Shown in pieces: positions 1 through 5,111 of a DNA stretch of 5,111 nt (the stretch's first letter is position 1; each line of letters opens with the position of its first letter). The notes beneath the pieces are model-generated. The model saw only the letters and a program-made list of their open reading frames with translations, did not search any database and was not told where the DNA came from. The DNA is from an uncultured Oribacterium sp. (GTDB lineage: Bacteria > Bacillota > Clostridia > Lachnospirales > Lachnospiraceae), in assembly GCA_900772695.1 (NCBI GenBank), contig CAAGRO010000248.1, positions 1-5,111 on the forward strand. The letters are read 5' to 3'. A program made the position numbers and the translations under genes.

Positions 1-490
1 GAAAAACATCATTTTGTTTTTCGCGATGATAATCCCAGAGACGGCCTGTACCATAATAAGCTATAACTGGCAATACCAGTGATGTGTCACCTTTACGCAG
101 TTGTTCCTGAAATTGTACGCCTACATCTATGATATTTCTTGCATCAATCACTGTTGTGTTTCCAGTTGGCTTATTCAACCTTCTAGACCATGTCGATTCT
201 TTATTATCTATTACAGCTGATGCCTTTACTGTAACTGGATATTGTGGCTGAACATCTTTCGTACTTCCGACAGAAAAAGCTTTCAGGCGTGCCTGTGTTT
301 TATCAATACTCCTTGCCGATAGTCCATCCATTTTAACAAACAAGGTACTAATTGCGATTGCTGCACCTTCTAATATGGAGGTTTTTCCAGATCCATTCGC
401 ACCTACGATTACAGTAAGCTTGGGATGAAAATCTAATTCAAGATTTTCAAAACACTTGAAATTCTGAAGCGTCAGATTTTTAATATACAT
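1..490 (-). CDS. P-loop AAA ATPase, COG3950/PtuA-like, N-terminal part only
   Basis: The frame is open from an ATG at 490 to the left edge, giving 163 residues without a stop; the rest lies outside the window. The N-terminus (MYIKNLTLQNFKCFENLELD) is the typical first strand of SMC/RecF/ABC-type ATPases. The Walker A motif GANGSGKTS follows at residues 30-38. A later block, IAYYGTGRLW at about 143-152, is typical of the COG3950-type predicted ATPases that include Septu PtuA and retron-associated ATPases. Such proteins hydrolyse ATP and usually act with a nuclease or other effector; which partner this one has cannot be seen. The start is fixed by an AGGAAGG ribosome binding site seven bases upstream (498-504). 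The gene is clearly AT-rich, unlike the GC-rich genes to its right, which suggests separate ancestry. Alternatives are an OLD-like or RecF-like ATPase. The ATPase call is firm; the defence role is inference. Confidence 0.85.
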   Translation of the reverse strand, partial: MYIKNLTLQNFKCFENLELDFHPKLTVIVGANGSGKTSILEGAAIAISTLFVKMDGLSARSIDKTQARLKAFSVGSTKDVQPQYPVTVKASAVIDNKESTWSRRLNKPTGNTTVIDARNIIDVGVQFQEQLRKGDTSLVLPVIAYYGTGRLWDYHREKQNDVF

Positions 491-497
491 TTATTTT

Positions 498-504
498 CCT
501 TCCT
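498..504 (-). promoter_or_regulatory. Ribosome binding site of the ATPase gene
   Basis: On the minus strand this reads AGGAAGG, seven bases before the ATG at 490. It is a strong Shine-Dalgarno match and fixes the ATPase start. Confidence 0.8.
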
Positions 505-542
505 AGCGCTATACTTTCTTCAGTAATCAGACGCTCTGACAA

Positions 543-548
543 ATTATA
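543..548 (-). promoter_or_regulatory. Candidate -10 box for the ATPase gene
   Basis: The minus strand reads TATAAT here, a perfect sigma-A -10 consensus, about 52 bases before the ATPase start codon. No good TTGACA-like -35 box lies 16-18 bases upstream, so the promoter would be weak or need an activator, or the match is chance in AT-rich DNA. A promoter in this gap is expected because the ATPase is separated by 472 bases from the gene upstream of it. Confidence 0.35.
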
Positions 549-636
549 TTTCATCCATATTTTAACATGCTTCAGTCATTCTTTGCACTGCATTATTACC
601 GATCGACAGCAGCCAGTTGTCCGTTGTATCAACTGA

Positions 637-741
637 TTACTTCTGCACCTCATCAAAGGATGCCTCATATTTTTCCACATCTTGTATATATTGTTTATTC
701 AAGCACGTTTGTTCTTTTATATCCATGATATTACTATCCAT
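637..741 (-). CDS. Possible small ORF, 34 aa, or tail of a decayed gene
   Basis: The minus-strand frame from ATG 741 to TAA 637 encodes a 34-residue charged peptide, with MDIKEQTCLNKQYIQ near its start and ending in EVQK. The same frame is also open upstream of the ATG for about 20 codons, through a TENIGPGNIKWH-like stretch, before a TGA. The ATG overlaps the stop of the preceding 44-codon frame (734-868) as ATGGATAG, an arrangement compatible with translational coupling or with a single frameshifted gene. No good ribosome binding site precedes either of its two possible ATGs (741 and 726). The peptide has no signal peptide or membrane segment. I do not recognise a family. It could be a real small protein, the C-terminal remnant of a lost gene, or chance. 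Confidence 0.22.
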   Translation of the reverse strand: MDSNIMDIKEQTCLNKQYIQDVEKYEASFDEVQK

Positions 742-868
742 CCAAAAAATCAAGTGCCACTTTATATTGCCTGGCCCGATGTTCTCCGTCCCGTTTCACC
801 TTCCTTTCGCCAATGCAGCCGACCACCTCATCTTCACTTCCCATCAACTTTCCGCTTCCACCATCCAT
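734..868 (-). CDS. Possible small ORF, 44 aa, or gene remnant
   Basis: The minus-strand frame from ATG 868 to TAG 734 encodes 44 residues, strongly charged, with the segment ERKVKRDGEHRARQYKVALD near its C-terminus. A second ATG at 844 would give 36 residues. Neither start has a clear Shine-Dalgarno sequence; GGAAG and GGAAA stretches lie nearby but this strand is purine-rich throughout. The frame ends inside the start of the 34-codon frame at 637-741. The hairpin at 902-935 lies just upstream. No domain is recognised. A degenerate gene, a conserved non-coding element, or chance coding are all possible, and the call is weak. Confidence 0.22.
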   Translation of the reverse strand: MDGGSGKLMGSEDEVVGCIGERKVKRDGEHRARQYKVALDFLDG

Positions 869-901
869 ACATTTCCATCTCTATCTATACGTCTACACCT
901 A

Positions 902-935
902 TCAATCGGCTGCAGGATTACTGCTCGCCGATTGA
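902..935. repeat. Inverted repeat/hairpin after the nucleotidyltransferase gene
   Basis: TCAATCGGC (902-910) pairs perfectly with GCCGATTGA (927-935). Inside it, GCAG (912-915) pairs with CTGC (921-924) around a five-base loop GATTA. The result is a 9 bp stem plus a 4 bp inner stem. It begins 28 bases after the minus-strand stop at 963, where a terminator would be expected, but the minus strand shows no U-run after it. On the plus strand it is followed only by CAATTTTATAAAG. It may be a poor or Rho-assisted terminator, an RNA-stabilising hairpin, or a protein-binding dyad. Confidence 0.55.
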
Positions 936-962
936 CAATTTTATAAAGATTTCAAAATTCGT

Positions 963-1880
963 TTATCCCCGACTCCAGCTCCCACTCTCCGAAACAAGTC
1001 CGCCTTCCTCAAACACCTCACATACCCTTCGGTAGCTCTCCACGTCCCCGACGTCATACCGCTTCCCCGGCATCACAAACGCGTGCATCGGCACCTGCCG
1101 GCTCAGCCACGCCGCAAAGCTTCCCGGCGCATCCGCACCGCATCCAGCGGCCAATGCCTCTGGAATCCGCTTCACGTCCTCCCGGCGATAAAAATAAAAC
1201 GGAGGCACAGCGAGATGCCCCTTCGGCACCTTCGGCTTCTCCTCATACGACGTGATCAGATCCGCGTCCGCCGGGTCCCAGGCTTCGCTCTCGTCCCGAT
1301 CAGCCACACTCGCCTGCGCCTCAGCATCCTCTCCACACATCCGGTCTCCCCGATCAGCCTCACTCGCCCGTACCTCAGCTTCTTCCCGAACATCCGTCGC
1401 GCGCTCGCCCGGCGCCCGTCCGATCGTAATAATCGCCGTCTTCTGCTGCTTCTTCAGCTCCCGCTCCTCATGGCACATCACGCACGACGTCCCGCGCGCC
1501 TTCGCGAACTCGATGAAGCGACACAGACTGAAATCCAGCACGTTATCGCCCGCCATCACGAACACATCATCGTCGACGCCCGCCTGCTCCAGCGCAAACT
1601 GAATATCCTTCACCGCCCCCAGCCGTGTCTCGTTCGTGCTGGTCCCATCATCCACGACCGTAATCTTCTGCGCCTTCGTCTCGCCCCAACGCACGAAATG
1701 CTCTGCAAACTTATGATTCGTCACCACGATAAACTCATCGATCTCCTGATCCGCCGCAAGATCATCCACCAGCCAGTCCAGAATCGCCTTCTCACCGACC
1801 TTCAGCAGCGGCTTCGGAAAATTCTCCGTCAGAGGATACAGTCTCGTCGCATACCCCGCCGCCAGAATCAAACACTTCAT
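963..1880 (-). CDS. Sugar-1-phosphate nucleotidyltransferase with acidic repeat insert
   Basis: This 305-residue cytoplasmic enzyme belongs to the NTP_transferase (NDP-sugar pyrophosphorylase) family, which joins a sugar-1-phosphate to an NTP with release of pyrophosphate. The nucleotide-binding signature LAAGYATRLYPLT is at residues 6-18 and FPKPLL with the expected lysine at 21-26. AGDN at 110-113 gives the metal-binding aspartate, EEKP is at 213-216, and YDVGDVESY is at 275-283. A start at 1907 would add nine residues, but the ATG at 1880 has GGGGAG seven bases upstream and begins exactly at the conserved strand, so it is preferred. Residues about 155-207 form a hydrophilic, acidic insert absent from ordinary members, which are near 250 residues; it contains an 18-residue tandem duplication. 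The gene lies 118 bases after the GHMP kinase gene on the same strand, probably co-transcribed, and could use the kinase product. The exact sugar and NTP cannot be told from sequence. Confidence 0.88.
   Translation of the reverse strand: MKCLILAAGYATRLYPLTENFPKPLLKVGEKAILDWLVDDLAADQEIDEFIVVTNHKFAEHFVRWGETKAQKITVVDDGTSTNETRLGAVKDIQFALEQAGVDDDVFVMAGDNVLDFSLCRFIEFAKARGTSCVMCHEERELKKQQKTAIITIGRAPGERATDVREEAEVRASEADRGDRMCGEDAEAQASVADRDESEAWDPADADLITSYEEKPKVPKGHLAVPPFYFYRREDVKRIPEALAAGCGADAPGSFAAWLSRQVPMHAFVMPGKRYDVGDVESYRRVCEVFEEGGLVSESGSWSRG
1290..1397 (-). repeat. 54-bp in-frame tandem duplication inside the nucleotidyltransferase
   Basis: Two adjacent diverged units (1344-1397 and 1290-1343) encode TDVREEAEVRASEADRGD and RMCGEDAEAQASVADRDE, sharing E, A, E, A, S, A, D and R at matching places. 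At DNA level CGATCAGCC and CACTCGCC recur 54 bases apart on the plus strand. The repeat sits between core strands of the nucleotidyltransferase fold and keeps the frame. Confidence 0.75.
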
Positions 1881-1887
1881 AATCGCT

Positions 1888-1893
1888 CTCCCC
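1888..1893 (-). promoter_or_regulatory. Ribosome binding site deciding the nucleotidyltransferase start
   Basis: The minus strand reads GGGGAG seven bases before the ATG at 1880. The upstream in-frame ATG at 1907 has no comparable site at the right distance, so the shorter protein is preferred. Confidence 0.7.
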
Positions 1894-1998
1894 TTCTCAA
1901 ACACCATTCATCCGGCCCGACACTCAGCCGAGTCCATCCAGCCTCGACGCCTCCATCGGCCCCGAAGCCCTGCCCGCATCCTCACGCCCGGACTTCCG

Positions 1999-3174
1999 TC
2001 ACACCAGCTTCACACCATCCGCGCTCTCGCACACATGCGCCTCGTACTTCCCGCTCAGCCCCGGGAACGCCCTCAGATACGCGTCCGTCACCGTCCGCTC
2101 GATCCTCTCCGCCTTCTCCGGATCGATCAGCGCCATACAGCAGCCCTTGAACCCGGCCCCCGAGAACCGCGCCCCATACACGCCATCCGTCTCCCGCAGG
2201 ATCTCATACAGCCGGATCAGCTCATCGCATCCGCACTCATAGTTGTGGATGCTGCTCCAGCCACTCTCGAACACCAGCTTGCCATAGCGGTCAATGTCTC
2301 CGTCCTCCCATGCGATCGTTCCTTCTTCCACGCGCTGGAACTCCGAGTAGTAGTGATCCGCCCGCTTCCGGAAGCTCTCCGGAAGCCGGTCCTTATACGC
2401 CTCAAACACTTCCAGCGGCACATCTCGCAGACGCGTATTCGCGAAGGTATCGTAGTCCATCCCCGCGTAGCTCATCAGCGCATACGCCGCAGCCTTACAC
2501 TCATCCTGGCGCAGATTGTACTTCGAGTTCTTCAGTGAACGCTCGAGCCCTGAGAAGAAAATCCCGATCTTATACGGCTTCATCGCCGGATTCGTATCGA
2601 TCAGCCGATACTGATCATCCCGCGTATCGAGATACAGCAGCCGCTTCTCCCTGCACAGCACCTCACAGGACTGATCCAGCTTACCGCAGTTCACCCCGAC
2701 GTACTTATTCTCCGCCGCCTTCGCCATCAGGATCAGCTCCATCGGCTCCAGCTGTATATGATTCACCCTGCACAGCGCCACGAGAAAGGCAATGATGACG
2801 GCCGCAGAGGAGGACAGCCCTCCGATCGGCAGCTCGCCCTCGATCACCGCGCTCATGCCCACCGAAAGCGTATGCTTCTCCGACAGCATCAGCGTCGCCC
2901 CACGAAGATGATCCGCCCAGTCGCCCACCTTCTCCTGCTCGATCGAACGAATATGGAACTGCGCCCGCTTCGGAAAGTTCAGCGAACAGAGCTCGACGAC
3001 ACCGTTCTTCTTCGCACTGTACGCGATATGGATTCCCTTGTCGATCGCGAGACCGTGGATCTTCCCGTACTGGTGGTCAATGTGGGCACCGAGCGGCGAG
3101 ATTCTGTACGGACAGAATACCTCACCGTCAGGTTCTCTATGGTACAGCTTCTCGTAAGTTTCTAAATAATTCAT
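1999..3174 (-). CDS. GHMP kinase, galactokinase/galacturonokinase-like
   Basis: This 391-residue cytoplasmic protein has the GHMP small-molecule kinase layout and a length usual for galactokinases, which phosphorylate C1 of galactose or a related sugar with ATP. Motif 1 is PYRISPLGAHIDHQYG at residues 22-37, the ATP-binding motif 2 is LPIGGLSSSAA at 115-125, and motif 3 is ARFSGAGFKGCC at 335-346. The probable catalytic aspartate is D167 in NCGKLDQ. Classical galactokinases have GEHTDY in motif 1; here it is GAHIDH, so the glutamate that contacts the sugar 6-hydroxyl is an alanine (A30). The PYRISPLGAHIDHQ pattern is that of plant galacturonokinase, which suggests a uronic acid substrate, but this is inference. 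The ATG at 3174 has AGAGGG ten bases upstream. The nucleotidyltransferase gene follows 118 bases downstream; together they could turn a free sugar into an NDP-sugar. Divergent from the secreted protein gene at 3275. Confidence 0.9.
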   Translation of the reverse strand: MNYLETYEKLYHREPDGEVFCPYRISPLGAHIDHQYGKIHGLAIDKGIHIAYSAKKNGVVELCSLNFPKRAQFHIRSIEQEKVGDWADHLRGATLMLSEKHTLSVGMSAVIEGELPIGGLSSSAAVIIAFLVALCRVNHIQLEPMELILMAKAAENKYVGVNCGKLDQSCEVLCREKRLLYLDTRDDQYRLIDTNPAMKPYKIGIFFSGLERSLKNSKYNLRQDECKAAAYALMSYAGMDYDTFANTRLRDVPLEVFEAYKDRLPESFRKRADHYYSEFQRVEEGTIAWEDGDIDRYGKLVFESGWSSIHNYECGCDELIRLYEILRETDGVYGARFSGAGFKGCCMALIDPEKAERIERTVTDAYLRAFPGLSGKYEAHVCESADGVKLV

Positions 3175-3184
3175 CTGTTTTTAA

Positions 3185-3190
3185 CCCTCT
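3185..3190 (-). promoter_or_regulatory. Ribosome binding site of the GHMP kinase gene
   Basis: The minus strand reads AGAGGG ten bases before the ATG at 3174, an acceptable though slightly long spacing. Confidence 0.6.
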
Positions 3191-3260
3191 TTTATAAATC
3201 TGTGTTAATATCGAATATAACCATGTCGCATATCAGTGGCTAAATCTTCTTATTTTAAAG

Positions 3261-3266
3261 AAAGGA
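3261..3266 (+). promoter_or_regulatory. Ribosome binding site deciding the secreted protein start
   Basis: AAAGGA lies eight bases before the ATG at 3275. An in-frame GTG at 3236 would add 13 residues but has no such site and would move the charged segment away from the signal peptide, so ATG 3275 is preferred. Confidence 0.7.
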
Positions 3267-3274
3267 AAATCGTC

Positions 3275-5095
3275 ATGAATTCAAGTTCTGAATCCGCTCT
3301 CGTAACCCAGTGCACTTCCCGCACCCTTACCCGTTCTCTGCAGCCTGTTCTTCTCTTCATTCTGGTCGTTTTCCTTGCTATGGTGTCATCCCGTTCCGCG
3401 ATGGCTGCGGAGCCTCCGAATGCTACTCATCCGCCTAGTCGTACTGTGTCCGCTTCCCCTGCACTTCGTACATCTCGCACCCGGAACGCACTCCGTCCGC
3501 AGTCTGATACCGGCTGGTACTATGCTGACGACTCGCGTCACTGGTACTACCAGGTTCCATCTTCAACCACTTCCCTGCTCACCACTTCTACACCTCATTC
3601 TGAACCCCAGGACTCATCTCTTCTAAAAACCGGCTGGCACCATGACATCGACGGCTTCACCTACTACTTCGATCCATCCGATGGTCACATGCTCGCGGGC
3701 GTCCACACAATCGACGGTATCGAGTACAGCTTTCTTCCGGAGCGCGACCGTGGCAACTATCATCAGGACAGTCTCGGTGCCTGGTTCTACCGCGCCAACG
3801 GCCTCGCTCCATATGGCTCTCTTCTTAATTCTCGCTCTCGCAGCGACCGCCACCCTACGCCGGCTGCCACTCGTCCGACGAATACAGACCGGGATCAATC
3901 GTTAATCGATTCAGAGGATCTCGTCACTGATCGGCTCACGATCCCGCCGAAGGCCTCTCCGTCTGAGCTGACCCGCGATGACGAAACTGCTTCGCCATCC
4001 GAACTCCCGCGTGAAGAAGATTCTACAACCACACCATCCGAGATTCCTCGGGAGGATGATACTCCGGTCACGCCTTCCGAGCCGCCACGTAGCGAAAACA
4101 CAGTGCCGAGCGCACCAGACCCGGATTCCTCGGATCCTGGCGAGTTGCCAGATCCTCCGGCCCCACCAGAGACGCCCGATCCAGAAACTCCGGAGCCTCC
4201 TTCTGAGGACCGTAATCACGCCCACACTAAAGATCCTTCCGTCCACTGTATCGCGACCGATGACTGGCCGACGATCCTCGCGAACCGTGACGCCTACGGC
4301 GACTGCATCGAGCATCACTGCACCGCGCTTCTGTACCTGAGTGGTCCACCAGTTTCCTGGCCGCTTCCGTCTACCGACACCAGAACGCAGGACTATCCGC
4401 TCTACGTCTCGCTCGTCGACGCCCACGATGGCCAGCTCACTTTCGCGCAGGCCTACGCCATTCCGGCGCTGAGCGCTGTCCCGATGTATGTCGGAACCAG
4501 CCTTCATGATTCTGAATCTACACCGACTTATAAACAGTCGAACTTAGGCGGCATCTGCGATACCTGGCTGTTCCGTACGCTGATCGGCACCGGAACGAAA
4601 TCACCGTTCAGATTCTATCTTGAAAATGATGACGGCACATACTCGCAACACGAGTGCAACTATCCAGGATATCAGATCCGCATACCAGATGCAGACAAAA
4701 ACCGTGGTGCTGCTCTACTCCCACTTCAGTCTATGAAGAAATACATAAGTCGAGGCTATCAGACTGAAACCCCTGGCGTTGAACGTGGTCGGTATACAAC
4801 TTACCTGTCCGACAAAACAACGCAAGAATCCAGGCTTCCTCAGCTGTTCACCAAGGGAAAGATGAAATCTTCTCTACTGTGGTTCCCGTCCGCGCAGGAG
4901 CTCCGCGAATACACGCTGATGAAAACGGAAGAGAATACCTACCTGCCGATCGACGACGATGGTGATACTCTGCTCAGTATGTACCTGAAACCTGAGCACT
5001 ACATACCAGCCCTCACCGGCAGCTGGCGCAGCGATGAATCCTACTGGCTCCGGAGCACACCATCCGCATACCTCAGTGAGGATACCTATGTCTAA
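3275..5095 (+). CDS. Secreted cell-wall-binding-repeat protein with proline-rich stalk
   Basis: This 606-residue protein is probably exported and held on the cell surface. Arginines at 16 and 20 precede a hydrophobic run at about 24-37, and a likely signal peptidase site follows AMA near residue 44. Residues 79-93 (TGWYYADDSRHWYYQ) and 119-153 (TGWHHDIDGFTYYFD, then AGVHTIDGIEYSF) match the GW-x-DG-x-YYF pattern of choline-binding-type cell-wall repeats. A low-complexity stalk at about 185-315 contains four PSE repeats and then a proline/acid-rich run. The C-terminal region of about 290 residues carries LLWFPSAQEL (534-543) and SYWLRS (589-594), which resemble DUF6273-type domains, but the usual continuation ending in a GVRPA-like motif is missing because a TAA follows 12 residues after YWLRS. 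It may be truncated, frameshifted, or a natural variant. No LPXTG anchor is present. Its ligand and role are unknown. It is divergent from the kinase gene. Confidence 0.8.
   Translation: MNSSSESALVTQCTSRTLTRSLQPVLLFILVVFLAMVSSRSAMAAEPPNATHPPSRTVSASPALRTSRTRNALRPQSDTGWYYADDSRHWYYQVPSSTTSLLTTSTPHSEPQDSSLLKTGWHHDIDGFTYYFDPSDGHMLAGVHTIDGIEYSFLPERDRGNYHQDSLGAWFYRANGLAPYGSLLNSRSRSDRHPTPAATRPTNTDRDQSLIDSEDLVTDRLTIPPKASPSELTRDDETASPSELPREEDSTTTPSEIPREDDTPVTPSEPPRSENTVPSAPDPDSSDPGELPDPPAPPETPDPETPEPPSEDRNHAHTKDPSVHCIATDDWPTILANRDAYGDCIEHHCTALLYLSGPPVSWPLPSTDTRTQDYPLYVSLVDAHDGQLTFAQAYAIPALSAVPMYVGTSLHDSESTPTYKQSNLGGICDTWLFRTLIGTGTKSPFRFYLENDDGTYSQHECNYPGYQIRIPDADKNRGAALLPLQSMKKYISRGYQTETPGVERGRYTTYLSDKTTQESRLPQLFTKGKMKSSLLWFPSAQELREYTLMKTEENTYLPIDDDGDTLLSMYLKPEHYIPALTGSWRSDESYWLRSTPSAYLSEDTYV
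3956..4102 (+). repeat. Four PSE-x-x-R repeats in the surface protein stalk
   Basis: Residues 228-276 contain SPSELTRDDE, SPSELPREED, TPSEIPREDD and TPSEPPRSEN, spaced 12, 13 and 13 residues apart. The unit is PSE, a variable residue, proline or threonine, arginine and an acidic cluster. The units differ in codon use, so the array is old or maintained by selection on the protein. Such stretches commonly act as flexible wall-spanning stalks. Confidence 0.8.
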
Positions 5096-5111
5096 CAGAA
5101 CATGTCTGACA
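5096..5111 (+). other. Sequence after the stop, possibly continuing in another frame
   Basis: Only 16 bases remain after the TAA. An ATG at 5088 overlaps the end of the surface protein gene in the +1 frame and stays open to the window edge as MSNRTCLT. It could be a new overlapping gene, or the continuation of the surface protein after a frameshift. The window is too short to decide. Confidence 0.2.

Larger units (their letters stand above)
491..962. other. AT-rich gap between the nucleotidyltransferase and ATPase genes
   Basis: This 472-base stretch lies between two minus-strand genes and contains no convincing large gene. The minus strand is purine-rich over roughly 640-900. Plus-strand frames of 109 and 117 codons here (617-946 and 682-1035) have no ribosome binding site or recognisable domain, and the second runs into the end of the neighbouring gene, so they are not called. 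What can be seen is a -10 box near the ATPase, a hairpin at 902-935 and two short minus-strand frames at 637-868, each listed separately. The gap also marks the change from AT-rich to GC-rich sequence. Confidence 0.6.
3175..3274. promoter_or_regulatory. Divergent promoter region with imperfect dyad
   Basis: This 100-base AT-rich stretch separates the start codons of the kinase gene (minus strand) and the secreted protein gene (plus strand), so promoters for both must lie here or within the neighbouring coding ends. A plus-strand TATAAC at 3216-3221 and a minus-strand TATATT at 3214-3219 overlap, and neither has a good -35 box at standard spacing. They lie within an imperfect 18-bp palindrome at 3204-3221 with outer arms GTTA and TAAC and centre TCGA. 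A regulator bound there could affect both genes, but none is known from this window. Confidence 0.45.

Noticed and set aside
614..635. Short inverted repeat CAGTTG/CAACTG
   Set aside because: A 6 bp stem with a ten-base loop and no T-run is expected by chance and has no supporting context.
617..1035. Plus-strand frames of 109 and 117 codons in the gap
   Set aside because: They overlap each other in different frames, lack ribosome binding sites, are rich in S, H, P and F as expected from a pyrimidine-rich strand, and the second enters the end of the nucleotidyltransferase gene.
1881..1998. Possible extra gene or riboswitch between the kinase and nucleotidyltransferase genes
   Set aside because: The 118-base gap is GC-rich but shows no clear frame with an RBS and no recognisable riboswitch core; it is treated as an operon spacer.
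1083..2150. A 355-codon plus-strand frame antisense to the nucleotidyltransferase and kinase genes
   Set aside because: It is a shadow of GC-rich coding DNA on the other strand. Its product is a low-complexity mix of R, H, P and S without a domain, it has no ribosome binding site, and it crosses the gap between two well-recognised genes.
2035..2795. Plus-strand frames antisense to the kinase gene
   Set aside because: The minus-strand kinase with all GHMP motifs explains this region; the antisense products are arginine/proline/serine-rich without recognisable domains.
3911..4507. A 198-codon minus-strand frame opposite the surface protein gene
   Set aside because: It covers the repeat stalk and part of the C-terminal domain in antisense, has no recognisable domain, and the plus-strand protein with signal peptide and repeats is much better supported.

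Overview
The window looks like chromosomal DNA of a Gram-positive anaerobe of the class Clostridia, most likely Lachnospiraceae-like. The grounds are strong AGGAGG-type ribosome binding sites, a GC-rich galactokinase-like/nucleotidyltransferase gene pair, and a secreted protein with choline-binding-type cell-wall repeats and a DUF6273-like C-terminal end. This placement is inferred from gene style, not from a marker gene.

Layout. (1) Positions 1-490, minus strand: the first 163 residues of an AT-rich P-loop ATPase gene that runs off the left edge. The Walker A motif and a downstream YYGTGR(L/W) block resemble the COG3950/PtuA-like AAA ATPases found in defence systems. (2) Positions 491-962: an AT-rich gap with no convincing large gene. 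It holds a plausible promoter for the ATPase, two overlapping small reading frames on the minus strand (a possible gene remnant), and a 9+4 bp hairpin just after the next gene. (3) Positions 963-3174, minus strand: a GC-rich two-gene unit. The first gene is a GHMP kinase that resembles plant galacturonokinase more than classical galactokinase. The second is a sugar-1-phosphate nucleotidyltransferase with an unusual acidic insert built from an 18-residue tandem duplication. (4) Positions 3175-3274: a short AT-rich divergent promoter region. (5) Positions 3275-5095, plus strand: a secreted surface protein with a signal peptide, cell-wall-binding-type repeats, four PSE(L/I/P) repeats in a proline-rich stalk, and a C-terminal domain that appears to stop early.

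How the genes may work together. The kinase and nucleotidyltransferase make a logical salvage route, free sugar or uronic acid to sugar-1-phosphate to NDP-sugar, which could feed cell-surface polysaccharide. The divergent secreted protein may bind the cell wall, but nothing ties it directly to this pathway. The ATPase region differs sharply in base composition and has its own promoter and RBS, so it is probably a separate, possibly acquired, module. Its partner gene, if any, lies beyond position 1.
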